Notes: generated by a model from the sequence alone, not told the origin. Counted from the first letter of the stretch, positions 23,672 to 33,867 are shown. The stretch: 64,000 nucleotides of DNA from Candidatus Pedobacter colombiensis (GCA_029202485.1 CP119313.1:558001-622000), one strand, 5' to 3'. Made by a program: numbers and translations.

Positions 23672-24271
23672 ATGGGATACATGAATGCTTATAAAATACA
23701 TACTGATCAAGAATTAACTACCTTGTTAAAACAGGATAGTCAAGCCGCTTTTAAACAAGTGTTTGATAGCTGGCATAAAAAGTTGTTTCATTTTAGCTTA
23801 CGATACCTGAATTGTAGGGAGCAGGCTGAAGAGGTTGTTCATGATACTTTACTTAGCTTTTGGAGTAATAGGCAAAATATTGATATTCAATATCCAATAG
23901 GATCATTGTTGTACACGATTTGCAAAAGATTGTGTTTGAACAGAATTCGCGAAGCAGCCAGGTTAAAAGCAGCAGCCGATGCCTTATGGGCTAATTATCT
24001 GGACATTAGTCATAGCACTGAAGATGCGCTGAATTTAGCAGAGCTAGAAGTGTTTACAGAAAAAGCATTACAGCAATTACCCAAACAGCAGCAATTGGTT
24101 TTTAGAATGAGTAGGTATGAGGGCTTATCTCACAAGGAAATTGCAGATGAACTTCAAATCTCTAAAGAAACCGTAAAAAAGCACAGTGCAGAAGCTTTAA
24201 AATCGTTACGCATCCATTTTGATGCTTATGGTTTACTTTGGTTTTTTATGTTTTATTTGTATAAACATTAA
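23672..24271 (+). CDS. ECF RNA polymerase sigma factor (FecI-like)
   Basis: A 199-residue ECF sigma factor. Region 2 lies at about 25-95 ('FKQVFDSWHKKLFHFSLRYL', 'EEVVHDTLLSFWSNRQNI') and region 4 at about 130-180, with the helix-turn-helix 'LSHKEIADELQISKETVKKH'. A short hydrophobic C-terminal tail ('LLWFFMFYLYKH') is typical of the Bacteroidota SusCD-linked subgroup. FecR and an STN-bearing SusC follow, so it probably controls the locus downstream to about 38.9 kb. An alternative start three codons inside (23681) cannot be excluded. Confidence 0.93.
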   Translation: MGYMNAYKIHTDQELTTLLKQDSQAAFKQVFDSWHKKLFHFSLRYLNCREQAEEVVHDTLLSFWSNRQNIDIQYPIGSLLYTICKRLCLNRIREAARLKAAADALWANYLDISHSTEDALNLAELEVFTEKALQQLPKQQQLVFRMSRYEGLSHKEIADELQISKETVKKHSAEALKSLRIHFDAYGLLWFFMFYLYKH

Positions 24272-24356
24272 TTATTTTCATATCTCACTACTCCCTGTTT
24301 CATTTTGCGGTGTATTACAAGTAAATCAGCATTACTGATGGAATACAATAAGCAAT

Positions 24357-25622
24357 ATGGAAACCACAAACGTTAAGCATTTTCAGTATCTATTGCAGCT
24401 TTATGCAGATCATCAGATCAGCAAAGACGAATATGATCAGCTTTTAGCTTATATCCGTCAAAATGGTATAACTGAGGAAATGCATGAAGTATTGGATAAT
24501 GATTGGAATTCACTTCCAACAGATTTTCCAATTTCAGCAGCATATACTGAAAAGTTGTACTCACGACTAGTTAACGACTTAAAGATTGTTAAAATATCAG
24601 AGGTGCCACAAGAAGCGAAACGTTTGCAATTATGGAGGAAAGTTGCAGTAGCAGTATCAATTATTTTAGTTGTAGGGCTTGGGGCAGTGTTTTATGCACA
24701 TCATAACTTATCAGATGATAAACTGTCTGATAGCCTTGATATCGTTGCAGGTAAAAATGCGGCAACGCTAACACTTGCCAATGGCAAAAAGATAGCCTTA
24801 AGTGATGCGAAAAATGGGGTAGTGATTGACTTAGATAAATTGAGTTATGATGACGGTACAGCAGTTTTAACCTCTGGTAAGCAGCTCCCAATAAAGGATA
24901 CTCCTGCTGAGCCAGGAGGAGATAAGAATATAACATTAGCAACCCCGAAAGGAGGAAAATATCAAATTACACTACCCGATGGAACAAAAGTATGGCTCAA
25001 TGCTGCTTCGAGTATATCTTATAGTATGGCGCTTAATGAGCGTGGTGCTGTTCGTAAGGTTGCTCTTAGTGGCGAGGCATACTTTGAGGTAGCTAAAGAT
25101 AAAAAACATCCTTTCATTGTTACCACAGATAAGCAGGAAATAGAGGTGTTGGGCACGCATTTTAATATAAACGCCTATCAGGATGAGGGAGGGGTGATGA
25201 CAACGCTATTAGAGGGCTCAGTAAAAGTTAGAACAGTTAAGTCCCCTCATGAATCAGGAGGGATACCCAAGGGGAGAGTTGGTAGTGAGGTTGAATCCGT
25301 TATTGTTCTTAAGCCTGGGGAACAGTCAACTGTAAGTGGATATAATCAAATGAAAGTAAAAGAAGTCAATATTGCCGATGCAATTGCATGGAAAAATGGT
25401 CTGTTTACTTTTAATAATGCTAATATGGAAACTGTGATGCGCCAAATTTCGCGCTGGTATAATGTAGAGGTGGAGTACGAAGATGAAAGCTTAAGGCGTA
25501 AACTATTGGATGGCTCTGTATCACGTTATGGAAATATTGCAGGAATATTGAATGCAATCACGCAAACAGGAGCAGCCAGATTTAAAATAGATTGTCGTAA
25601 AATTATTGTAATAAAACATTAA
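24357..25622 (+). CDS. FecR-family anti-sigma factor / signal transducer
   Basis: A 421-residue inner-membrane transducer. The cytoplasmic N-terminus covers about 1-85 and one transmembrane helix lies at about 92-112 (VAVAVSIILVVGLGAVFYA). The periplasmic FecR domain has 'ITLPDGTKVWLNAASSISY' and 'FIVTTDKQEIEVLGTHFNI', and a C-terminal DUF4974-type module has 'METVMRQISRWYNVEVEYED'. Between membrane and FecR domain is an extra segment of about 80 residues common in this family ('GKNAATLTLANGKKIALSDA'). The sigma gene ends 85 bases upstream. It is distinct from the 6027 FecR. Confidence 0.93.
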   Translation: METTNVKHFQYLLQLYADHQISKDEYDQLLAYIRQNGITEEMHEVLDNDWNSLPTDFPISAAYTEKLYSRLVNDLKIVKISEVPQEAKRLQLWRKVAVAVSIILVVGLGAVFYAHHNLSDDKLSDSLDIVAGKNAATLTLANGKKIALSDAKNGVVIDLDKLSYDDGTAVLTSGKQLPIKDTPAEPGGDKNITLATPKGGKYQITLPDGTKVWLNAASSISYSMALNERGAVRKVALSGEAYFEVAKDKKHPFIVTTDKQEIEVLGTHFNINAYQDEGGVMTTLLEGSVKVRTVKSPHESGGIPKGRVGSEVESVIVLKPGEQSTVSGYNQMKVKEVNIADAIAWKNGLFTFNNANMETVMRQISRWYNVEVEYEDESLRRKLLDGSVSRYGNIAGILNAITQTGAARFKIDCRKIIVIKH

Positions 25623-25737
25623 AGCACCCAATAAATAGATCAACACAAACCTAATTAAACACTAAACTAAATGACTAGATTTTTACTACAAAAAGAATAA
25701 GAGATCGAAAGATTTCTGGGGAGACAGAAAAAACTGA

Positions 25738-25802
25738 GTAGTGGTTCGACGCACTACCCAGCATTATCTTGAGTTAACCCATTCCCGATAAAATTACCGG
25801 GA
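25738..25802 (+). other. two short hairpins in the FecR-SusC leader
   Basis: GTAGTG (25738-25743) pairs with CACTAC (25752-25757), and TCCCG (25783-25787) pairs with CGGGA (25798-25802). They lie in the 230-base gap before the SusC gene. A 9-codon reading frame (25671-25700) precedes them. Any role is unknown. Confidence 0.35.
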
Positions 25803-25852
25803 TAAATAATTGTTGAACCATTTCATGTAATAACTCAAAACTAACTAAAGGT

Positions 25853-28800
25853 ATGAAAAAAAATACTTTTAAATTAGGTAGTTGCCTGTATTGGCTCCTG
25901 CCGAAAATATTTAAGATTGTGAACTCTGCATTTTTTGGAGTTGCAAAAATTGATAAACGAATACTAATTATGCGAGTTAATCTTGTCATACTTATATTAA
26001 TCAGTAGTCTACTACAGGTATCTGCCAGTAGTTTTGGACAAAAAATTTCGTATGCAAAAAAAGGAGTAACACTTCGTGAAGTTTTCAAAGAAATTTCTAT
26101 ACAAACAGGTTATAATGTACTATATGCACCCGAAAAAGTAAAGGCTACTCAGCGGATTAATGTCGATTTTAAGGAAAAGGATTTAATCGTAGTTCTTCAA
26201 ACAATATGTGCTGATGAACAGTTTGTATTTACCATAGACGAAAAAAATGTCATCATCAAACCAGCAGAAAAAAGTCTTTTTGATAAGCTTAGCGGCCTTT
26301 TTGCGGGAATTGATGTTTCTGGCCGTGTGCTTGATGAAAATAATGCACCATTGGTGGGGGCCATTGTAAAAGTCAAAGGAACGACCAGGGCTGTACTGAC
26401 GGATAATAAGGGGGAGTTTACCTTGAAAAAAGTTGATGATAAAGCGATTCTGGTGATTTCCTTTGTGGGGTATGAAACTAAAGAAATCAAAGCTGCTGAA
26501 GCCTCTAATTCTATAAAATTACTATCGAGCAGTGATAAGCTGGATGAAGTACAAATTGTAAGTACGGGTTATCAAGATATTCCTAAGGAGCGGGCTACGG
26601 GAAGTTTTACCACCATCGACAATAAAACGATAAACCGTAGTGTTTCTACCAATATTCTAGATCGGTTGGATGGGGTAACGAGTGGGCTCTTGTTTACGCG
26701 TGGTTATTCAGGTGAAGCCAGCAACAACCCTAAAATTTCTATACATGGTCGGAGTACTATATTTGCAGGGGCCGAACCCTTAATCGTTGTCAACGGTTTT
26801 CCTTATGATGGTACAATTGATCAAATTAATCCAGCTGATGTAGAGGATATTAATATTTTGAAAGATGCTGCAGCCTCTTCTATTTGGGGCAGTAGATCTG
26901 GAAACGGGGTGATTGTGATTACCACAAAAAGCGGGCATAACAATCAAAAACTTAAAATTGAAGCCTCCTCTACCTTAACGATAACGGATAAGCAAGATTT
27001 GTATTACCCAGCTCAATTGTCCGCTGCTCAATTTATTGATTTGGAACAATACCTTTTTTCCCAAGGTCTTTTTACCTACAATTTTAGTAACCCATATAAT
27101 GTAGTGTCAGCAGGGGTGGAGATCTTTAATCAAAGGTTAAATAATAAAATTACCAGTGCAGATTCGGCGGCTAAAATTGATGCTTTGAAAAGTTACGACA
27201 TCAGAGCCGATCTAAACCGGTATATGTATAGACCCAGGGTACAGCAACAATATCAACTCAATTTAAGTGGTGGAACAGAAAATTATAGGTATTACATGTC
27301 CGGAGGATACAATAAGAATCTGGAAAGCAGTGTGTCTGCTCATAATGAGCGGCTCACCTTAAATCTTAACAATACCTATGGTTTATTTAACAATCGATTA
27401 GAATTATCAGGAGATGTGAATATTGCCTCAATTAAAACCCATACGAATACAGTTCCTTATACGCCTTATACGCCTTACGATCGCCTGGTTGATGAAAATG
27501 GGAATTCATTAGCTGTAGTTAAAGATTATCGGATGTCGTATGTAGATACCGCAGGCAATGGCAAATTATTAGATTGGCATTTTCGTCCCCTTGATGAATT
27601 ATTTCCCAACCAGGAGGCCATAGTAGATCAATATCGACTAAAAGTCGGTGCAAATTTTAAAATTATAGCGGGTTTGTCCATGAGTACCAATTATATGAGT
27701 TTGAATGAATATACCAATACTGAAACGCTTAGTGGGGTGGATAGCTACGCTGCCAGAAATTTAATTAACCTATATTCTTCAATTTCTGGAAATAACTTGA
27801 ACCGGGTGATCCCACTGGGAGGTCTTTTGAGTAAAAGTAACAATGTGCTCAAATCACAATCCTTTCGGTCCCAATTAAATTATCACAAAATAATAGCAAA
27901 TGATCATGAAATCACTGCTATACTCGGCTATGAAGGAAGTGACAGCCGTTCAAATGTAGCTGGTCAGGCCTATTATGGTTATGATGCTGAAACATTAACC
28001 AATGCAAATGGGACTATAGATCCTTTAAAACTATATCCGCTTTATTATGGGCAAGGCGCTGGGTCTATTAATACAGCACCCAGTTTAACAAGAGGCATAG
28101 ATATCAATCAATCCTACTATATCAATGCTTCATATGGTTATAAAGGCCGGTACATGGTGTCTGGAAGCGCAAGAAGGGACGAATCTAATATCTTTGGCGT
28201 AAAAACGAATCAAAAAGGTGTCCCTTTGTGGTCAACAGGCCTGGCATGGATCCTGGATAGAGAAAAATTTTATCATCTGGAATGGTTACCAGCATTGAAA
28301 CTTCGTTTAACTTATGGCTATAATGGTAATGTGGATAAAACGGTATCCGCTTACTCCACTGCAGCAGTTTCTTCACCAAATTCACCAAATATCAATGGTG
28401 ATATATATGCCGAGCTCGTAAATCCACCTAACCCCTCTTTAAGATGGGAGCGCGTGAAAACCTGGAATTTAGGATTCGACTTCAGCTTTAAGCATAGGAT
28501 TGTTACTGGAAATATTGATTTTTATCAAAAAAATGCTTTCGATTTAATTGGGAATAACCCCATTGCCATGCAATCTGGCATTTTCCAATTTAGAGGTAAT
28601 GGCCCTAGCCTACAAACAAAAGGAATTGATGTACAGTTGAATAGTCGGAATTTAACCGGGGCACTGCTTTGGACGAGTACATTTTTATTCAATTTTAATA
28701 CCGATAGGGTGACCAAATATGATGTAAAACAAAGGTCAAATGCGGGTATACTCATCTACAACGGTCAAAATCCTTTAGTGGGCTATCCTTACAATGCAAT

Positions 28801-29431
28801 TTTTAGCTTCCCCTCTGCCGGATTGGATGCTGCTGGTGCACCGCAAGGTTATTTGAATGGAGCGGTGAGTAAAGATTATGGTAAAATTAACAGTCTGCTT
28901 GATCCCAGTCAATTGATATTTCATGGTTCAGCTACTCCAAAATATTTTGGTAGTCTAATCAATACTTTTAATTATAAAAACTTTGAATTGACCTTCAATA
29001 TCATTTACAAATTTGACTATTATTTTAGAAGAGTAGGTGTTTTTACTGGCAGTAATTATGGCTCTGCATCGGGGTTGAACTATAACTTAACAGACTACAA
29101 TCAGCGTTGGCAAAAACCCGGTGACGAACTTTTGACACATATTCCAGCGCTAAATTATCCCGGGGTTGCTGGTCTGGATCAGTTCTTTAATTATTCAGAA
29201 GATCTTGTTGAAAAGGGGGATCACATTAGATTACAGGATTTTAGGTTGAGTTATAATTTAGCTAAGCATAATTTTAACAAATTACCATTTAAAAGCGCTA
29301 ATGTATTTTTTTATGGCCAAAACCTGGGTGTTTTATGGAGACAAAATAGATTTCATATAGATCCCGATTTGTCATCTAATAGTTCACCTCAGCCTTTTAG
29401 TGGTTCCCTTGGCATTAACCTTACTTTATAA
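25853..29431 (+). CDS. SusC/RagA TonB-dependent receptor with STN domain, unknown substrate
   Basis: An outer-membrane importer of 1192 residues. A long basic leader and signal end near 'VSASSFGQ' (about residue 63). Then come STN (about 65-140, 'GVTLREVFKEISIQTGYNV'), carboxypeptidase-like regulatory domain (about 152-235), plug (about 240-365, 'DEVQIVSTGYQDIPKERATG', 'SSIWGSRSGNGVIVITTKSG') and a barrel ending 'SGSLGINLTL'. The plug begins with the STGYQDIPKERATGSF type of sequence, which marks a distinct SusC subgroup often found with TlpA-like thioredoxins rather than glycan enzymes. No hydrolase is encoded nearby, so the substrate cannot be named. Confidence 0.93.
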   Translation: MKKNTFKLGSCLYWLLPKIFKIVNSAFFGVAKIDKRILIMRVNLVILILISSLLQVSASSFGQKISYAKKGVTLREVFKEISIQTGYNVLYAPEKVKATQRINVDFKEKDLIVVLQTICADEQFVFTIDEKNVIIKPAEKSLFDKLSGLFAGIDVSGRVLDENNAPLVGAIVKVKGTTRAVLTDNKGEFTLKKVDDKAILVISFVGYETKEIKAAEASNSIKLLSSSDKLDEVQIVSTGYQDIPKERATGSFTTIDNKTINRSVSTNILDRLDGVTSGLLFTRGYSGEASNNPKISIHGRSTIFAGAEPLIVVNGFPYDGTIDQINPADVEDINILKDAAASSIWGSRSGNGVIVITTKSGHNNQKLKIEASSTLTITDKQDLYYPAQLSAAQFIDLEQYLFSQGLFTYNFSNPYNVVSAGVEIFNQRLNNKITSADSAAKIDALKSYDIRADLNRYMYRPRVQQQYQLNLSGGTENYRYYMSGGYNKNLESSVSAHNERLTLNLNNTYGLFNNRLELSGDVNIASIKTHTNTVPYTPYTPYDRLVDENGNSLAVVKDYRMSYVDTAGNGKLLDWHFRPLDELFPNQEAIVDQYRLKVGANFKIIAGLSMSTNYMSLNEYTNTETLSGVDSYAARNLINLYSSISGNNLNRVIPLGGLLSKSNNVLKSQSFRSQLNYHKIIANDHEITAILGYEGSDSRSNVAGQAYYGYDAETLTNANGTIDPLKLYPLYYGQGAGSINTAPSLTRGIDINQSYYINASYGYKGRYMVSGSARRDESNIFGVKTNQKGVPLWSTGLAWILDREKFYHLEWLPALKLRLTYGYNGNVDKTVSAYSTAAVSSPNSPNINGDIYAELVNPPNPSLRWERVKTWNLGFDFSFKHRIVTGNIDFYQKNAFDLIGNNPIAMQSGIFQFRGNGPSLQTKGIDVQLNSRNLTGALLWTSTFLFNFNTDRVTKYDVKQRSNAGILIYNGQNPLVGYPYNAIFSFPSAGLDAAGAPQGYLNGAVSKDYGKINSLLDPSQLIFHGSATPKYFGSLINTFNYKNFELTFNIIYKFDYYFRRVGVFTGSNYGSASGLNYNLTDYNQRWQKPGDELLTHIPALNYPGVAGLDQFFNYSEDLVEKGDHIRLQDFRLSYNLAKHNFNKLPFKSANVFFYGQNLGVLWRQNRFHIDPDLSSNSSPQPFSGSLGINLTL

Positions 29432-29455
29432 GTTAAAATCATGATAGCTATATAT

Positions 29456-30835
29456 ATGAAAAAGATGATGATTATTCTAGGAATTTTCGCATTGCTAGGC
29501 TGTAAAAAAAAACTGGATCTGAAACCTGATAGTCGTATCATCGTACCAAAATCAGCAAATGATCTCCAATTAATTTTAGATAATACAGGTGTGATGAATG
29601 TGACCCCTAATATAGGGCATGTATCTGCTGATGAGTATTTTTTTTCCAGTTTACAGGCATGGCAGTCAACATATTCTCCTGTAACCAGAACTGCATCCGT
29701 TTGGCAAAAGGACATATATGCCGGAGTGACTCAAGTAGGTGATTGGAGAAGACCTTATAGTACAATTTACTATGCCAATACGGTGCTGGATATATTGGCT
29801 ACCCAGGATATCAGCAACGACAATGAGAAGCAGATCCTTAAAGGACGGGCACTATTTGCAAGAGCTTATACTTATTATAATTTAGTTAGTATTTTTTCAA
29901 AAGCCTATGATCCATTAACCGCATCGCAAGATTTGGGCGTTCCCTTGAAATTAAATGCTAATATTGACGAAATTCTTCAGCGAGGCACGCTTGAACAATG
30001 CTATAACCAAATCATTTTAGATGCAAAAGCGTCTGGGGACTTGTTGCAACAGGACATCATTTCCAATAAAAGATCACGTCCCTCTAAAGTGGCAGCTTTT
30101 GCTTTACTGGCAAGAGTATACTTAAGTATGGGTAAATTTACGGAGGCAGAGGCCTATGCAGATAAGACCTTGTCCTTGTATTCAACATTGACAGATTACA
30201 ATCTAATTAGTAAAACAGTTAATGCCGCATTATCCTTTAATAGTGAAGAGGTAATTTATTTTACCTATCAATATCCTGATTATTTTGAGCTTGGCGTTGG
30301 TTTAAGAACAACTTATGGAATCGTTCCCGAACTGATCAATCTATATAATCCCTCGGACTTAAGACTACCCATCTATTTTCAGAAAAATACTTTAGGTAAT
30401 TACAATATTAGAAGTCTATACACTGGTAATAGCGCGCTTTTTTCAGGATTAGCCACAGATGAAATTTATTTAATTAAGGCCGAATGTCTGGCCAGACGAG
30501 GCGAAACGCTACAATCCATGAGTTATTTGAATCAATTGGGTATAAAACGATGGGATCCAAAGGCAACCAGTCCATCCAAACCTTATGAAAACCTGACCGC
30601 CAATACGCCTGAAATTGCGCTCGATAAAGTCTTGATTGAACGTAGGAAAGAACTTGTATTTCGCGGTATCAGATGGACAGATTTGAAAAGGTTAAATGTG
30701 GAGGGGCGGAATATTACCATCACCAGAAAATTAAACGATCAAATATTTACGTTGGAACCCAATAGTCCAAGATATGTACTGCCCATCCCAGACGATGAAG
30801 TGGCACTCAGTGGAGTAGCGCAAAACGTTAGATAA
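29456..30835 (+). CDS. SusD/RagB surface lipoprotein, partner of the 25853 receptor
   Basis: A SusD-family lipoprotein of about 459 residues. Lipobox Cys in 'IFALLGCKKKLDL' (about residue 16), helical SusD body, 'ILKGRALFARAYTYYNLVSI' and the C-terminal block 'ERRKELVFRGIRWTDLKRLN' with 'YVLPIPDDEVALS'. I start at the ATG at 29456, which gives a compact signal; the ATG at 29441 would add five residues. It follows SusC by 24 bases, or 9 from the longer start. Its C-terminus ends directly after the terminal block, somewhat shorter than usual. The pair must act together at the cell surface. Confidence 0.92.
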   Translation: MKKMMIILGIFALLGCKKKLDLKPDSRIIVPKSANDLQLILDNTGVMNVTPNIGHVSADEYFFSSLQAWQSTYSPVTRTASVWQKDIYAGVTQVGDWRRPYSTIYYANTVLDILATQDISNDNEKQILKGRALFARAYTYYNLVSIFSKAYDPLTASQDLGVPLKLNANIDEILQRGTLEQCYNQIILDAKASGDLLQQDIISNKRSRPSKVAAFALLARVYLSMGKFTEAEAYADKTLSLYSTLTDYNLISKTVNAALSFNSEEVIYFTYQYPDYFELGVGLRTTYGIVPELINLYNPSDLRLPIYFQKNTLGNYNIRSLYTGNSALFSGLATDEIYLIKAECLARRGETLQSMSYLNQLGIKRWDPKATSPSKPYENLTANTPEIALDKVLIERRKELVFRGIRWTDLKRLNVEGRNITITRKLNDQIFTLEPNSPRYVLPIPDDEVALSGVAQNVR

Positions 30836-30861
30836 AAAAATATATACTAAAAATCAATAAG

Positions 30862-31389
30862 ATGTACCTAAAAAAAATCAATAAACTAAGCGCCTTAACG
30901 GTAGTTTTGCTGCTCACTGGACTATTAGCGAAGGCACAGCAGCAAGCAAGTCCTGATCTCACAGGGGTCTGGATTTATAACGCTCAAAAAAGTAACCTCG
31001 AAAGTTATCCGGCCTTTGTTTTCCCTAAGGGCTTAATTGTGAAAACAAGTCGGGATTCTGTTTTTGTAAGTCAGGTGATCAGCTATGCTGAAGGAAAAAT
31101 CACGGCAAATACGCAGCCACAAAAATATGCTTTAGATGGAAAGCCATCGGAAGTTATGGTATCGGATACCACTAAAGCCAGGCTAAGTTTTAAAATCTCA
31201 GCAGATCGTAAAAGTGCAACTAAAAACATTCGTTTATTCTACACCAATAAACCTGATCGGGTACTGCGCAATACGAATGACATTTGGACCCTGTCTGAGG
31301 ATGGAAAGGCACTGGTCTTGTTATTTACAGATCAAGTAGATGGCGGCAAAGCTTATACCGTAAAAGGATTATTTGATAGATACAATTAA
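30862..31389 (+). CDS. exported protein of unknown function, 175 aa
   Basis: A secreted protein with a signal peptide ending near 'GLLAKAQQQAS'. The mature part starts 'PDLTGVWIYNAQKSNLESYP', a pattern seen in Bacteroidota lipocalin-like small proteins (LTGxW start and a beta-rich body). The end 'LVLLFTDQVDGGKAYTVKGL' also fits a beta barrel. It lies 26 bases after SusD and 11 before the next lipoprotein, so it belongs to the same operon. Lipocalin-like folding is a guess from pattern; no ligand is implied. Confidence 0.6.
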   Translation: MYLKKINKLSALTVVLLLTGLLAKAQQQASPDLTGVWIYNAQKSNLESYPAFVFPKGLIVKTSRDSVFVSQVISYAEGKITANTQPQKYALDGKPSEVMVSDTTKARLSFKISADRKSATKNIRLFYTNKPDRVLRNTNDIWTLSEDGKALVLLFTDQVDGGKAYTVKGLFDRYN

Positions 31390-31400
31390 AGCTACGAAAA

Positions 31401-32129
31401 ATGAAAAATGCCTGGATATTAGTATTTGCAGTGTGTTTTGCTGCATGTAAAAAGGATGCTGAGGTTTTTAAAACCAGCAGCTCAATAAATGTGATTAACG
31501 CAGCGGTAGATCTTGGGGGGCTAAAAGTAAATCCTGCAGGAAAAGCTTATAGTTTCGCTAAAACTACAGATCAGGTGCTTTATGGTGCCAATCGATTTTA
31601 TTATGCAGAACTGGGCTATAAAGCATTGATTGCTGTACCCACTGCGGATACCACAAAATTGTTGTTTAACGAAAGCCATCATATGGAATCTGGGTTTTAT
31701 ACCCTATACATTTCCGGGACCGCAGCAAAGGTAGAGAGCATGTTGCTGAAGGAGGTTGATTTTCCTTTTATTAAAACTGATGTAACTACCCCCGCCTCAG
31801 CAAATTTTGTGACCAACGTACGCTTTGTAAACTTATCACCCAATAGCCCGGCTGTTAAAATTAAAATTAAAAATAACGCGGTCAATGAAGTGGATAATTT
31901 GGCCTACAAGGGGATCAGTAATTGGAACAGGTATACCAATAAAGCAACGGCAACAACGCCTTACATTTTTGAAGTAAGAGATGCAAGTTCCGATGCCCTG
32001 CTATTCAGCTATACCTTTAATGCTACGGTTACCAATAGATTTAAAAATGTAGCCCTGATCATTAAAGGGCTGGTTGGGACAAGCACAGGGGTAAATGCCT
32101 TTGGGATATTTGTTGTGAACTATTTTTAA
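31401..32129 (+). CDS. DUF4397-like surface lipoprotein
   Basis: A 242-residue lipoprotein with signal 'MKNAWILVFAVCFAACKKD' (Cys at about 16). The body has two beta domains. The second starts 'NVRFVNLSPNSPAVKIKI', which is the usual opening of DUF4397 repeats. The N-terminal domain ('SINVINAAVDLGGLKVNPAG') looks like a related copy. The function of DUF4397 proteins is not known; they are commonly surface lipoproteins in SusCD loci. The last 90 bases of this gene are repeated at 33756 and 35473, between the downstream TlpA-like genes, so its 3' end was carried along when those genes duplicated. Confidence 0.7.
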   Translation: MKNAWILVFAVCFAACKKDAEVFKTSSSINVINAAVDLGGLKVNPAGKAYSFAKTTDQVLYGANRFYYAELGYKALIAVPTADTTKLLFNESHHMESGFYTLYISGTAAKVESMLLKEVDFPFIKTDVTTPASANFVTNVRFVNLSPNSPAVKIKIKNNAVNEVDNLAYKGISNWNRYTNKATATTPYIFEVRDASSDALLFSYTFNATVTNRFKNVALIIKGLVGTSTGVNAFGIFVVNYF

Positions 32130-32150
32130 TAACATTAATTACCATTTATT

Positions 32151-33680
32151 ATGAAAAATAAAAAATTTTTACTGCTCATTGCAATTGTTTTCATGATCAG
32201 CTCATTGAAAGCGCAAAGCTATAGCTTTAACATTAAAGGTACTGTCGATTCCACTATAGTTGACTTATTTAAGAATAAAAGTATCCTGATCAAGCTCTAC
32301 GATCCGGTAAAAAATTTGCTGGGAGAGGAAGAGATCACTGTTTTATTGGATTCAAAAAGAAGATTCAATATAAATGTGAAGTCTGCCTCAGCATTAACTT
32401 ATGCTTCATTTGAGCTTGTAAATGAAGGGAATAACAAATATATGCTAGGTGTTTCGCTGCCATTGACCTTTCCAGCAAGGCTTCACCGCACAAAAGAATA
32501 TTACTTGTTTGAAAATGGTGATGATATTACTATGGATGTTTGGCCGAATGGGTATCTTAGTTTTTCTGGAAAAGGCTCACAAAAATTAAACTGCCAATTC
32601 GATATTTATAATATTGAAGGGGGATCAAAAGGTGTACTGCGTAGATATATTGAACTAATAAATGCTAAAGACAATGATAAAGCATTTAAATTAAATGATG
32701 ATGATTTAAGTTTAATGACAAAATTACGTTTAAAGCTATTGGAAAGCTATAAGGGTGAATTTAGTGAATCGATATACAATAGAATTTACTTAGATGCGAT
32801 TGGCAACGCTCGTTTATGGGGATTAATTGAAAGGACTAATTTAATAGGATTGGGTCGTGATGAAGCTGCATTGTCCGCGTTAAGAAATTTAAATAAAATT
32901 CGTTCTGCTCAAGAACTAGAATTGCCTGTTGATTCGAATTTTATACCTCATTCTGCATATTATCCAGAATATATCTTTGAAAAAGAATGGAACATACAGC
33001 GGTTGCGCGCTAAGGAAGCAGCTACTGGAGATTCATTTGTAGTGATGTATGATGTTTTACGACAAAAATATCAGGGTGCCTTAAGAGATCAATTACTAAT
33101 GATATGTATCAGTAAATTGAATCGTTTCTTTTCAGCTGAAATTCAATCGAGTTTAGGATTAGTTATGAAATCCATAACTGACCCTGCTTATAAAAAAACA
33201 TTGATCGCCTGGCAAAAGAAACAAAATGAAGTTTTTCCATTTGAACTACAAGATACAGCGGGTCATATTCGTAAATTAAGTGATTATAAAGGTAAATTAG
33301 TCATCGTAGATTTTTGGTTCAGCGGATGTGGCTTTTGTGAGATATTAAATAAGACGATGGAAACGATCATTAAAAAGTACGAAAACAATAAAAATATCGT
33401 CTTTTTAACCATCTCATCTGACAGCGACAAAAAGAGATGGTTAACAAGTATCTCAACGGGCTTGTATACCTCTCCAGGTACAATTAATTTATATACGAAT
33501 GGACTAGGATTGGGACACCCAATTATAAAACATTATGGTTTTTATAGTGCTCCACAACAATTAATCATTGATAAAGATGGAATGTTAATTACAGCACACC
33601 CCCCTCGTCCAGATGGGGGGGTAGATTATATGAAAAAATTTACTCAAATCATTGATAAGTATCTTAAGGGTTTAAATTAA
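32151..33680 (+). CDS. TlpA-like thiol-disulfide oxidoreductase, array copy 1
   Basis: A 509-residue exported protein. Signal peptide to 'SSLKAQ' (about residue 23), then a beta-rich N-terminal domain (about 24-140), a helical middle (about 150-360) and a C-terminal thioredoxin fold (about 365-509). The redox motif is C-G-F-C in 'DFWFSGCGFCEIL', and the cis-Pro region is 'YSAPQQLIIDKDG'. The thioredoxin part would reduce or isomerise disulfides in the periplasm or at the surface. It is the first of four tandem paralogs, 22 bases after the DUF4397 gene. The differences among copies lie in short patches (see findings). Confidence 0.85.
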   Translation: MKNKKFLLLIAIVFMISSLKAQSYSFNIKGTVDSTIVDLFKNKSILIKLYDPVKNLLGEEEITVLLDSKRRFNINVKSASALTYASFELVNEGNNKYMLGVSLPLTFPARLHRTKEYYLFENGDDITMDVWPNGYLSFSGKGSQKLNCQFDIYNIEGGSKGVLRRYIELINAKDNDKAFKLNDDDLSLMTKLRLKLLESYKGEFSESIYNRIYLDAIGNARLWGLIERTNLIGLGRDEAALSALRNLNKIRSAQELELPVDSNFIPHSAYYPEYIFEKEWNIQRLRAKEAATGDSFVVMYDVLRQKYQGALRDQLLMICISKLNRFFSAEIQSSLGLVMKSITDPAYKKTLIAWQKKQNEVFPFELQDTAGHIRKLSDYKGKLVIVDFWFSGCGFCEILNKTMETIIKKYENNKNIVFLTISSDSDKKRWLTSISTGLYTSPGTINLYTNGLGLGHPIIKHYGFYSAPQQLIIDKDGMLITAHPPRPDGGVDYMKKFTQIIDKYLKGLN

Positions 33681-33715
33681 TGATTTGAAGCGCGTTGAAT
33701 TCATTCATATAAAAC

Positions 33716-33758
33716 AAAGTAAAGTGATACGCTATAACATAGCGTATCACTTTACTTT
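33716..33758 (+). terminator. 19-bp perfect hairpin after TlpA copy 1
   Basis: A perfect 19-bp inverted repeat (arms 33716-33734 and 33740-33758, loop TAACA) lies 36 bases after the stop. It lacks a clear T-run but its stem ends in TTTACTTT, so it may terminate or attenuate transcription. The unit boundary of the duplication is at its right edge. Confidence 0.5.
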
Positions 33759-33846
33759 AAAAATGTAGCGCTGATCATTAAAGGGCTGGTTGGGACAAGC
33801 ACAGGGGGTAAATGCCTTTGGGATATTTGTTGCGAACTATTTTTAA
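33756..33846 (+). pseudogene. duplicated 3' end of the DUF4397 gene (remnant 1)
   Basis: These 90 bases repeat the last 30 codons of the 31401 gene almost exactly (compare 32039-32129), with an extra G in the G-run and a few substitutions. There is no start codon; it is a footprint of tandem duplication. Confidence 0.85.
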
Positions 33847-33867
33847 TAGAATTAATGACCATTTATT

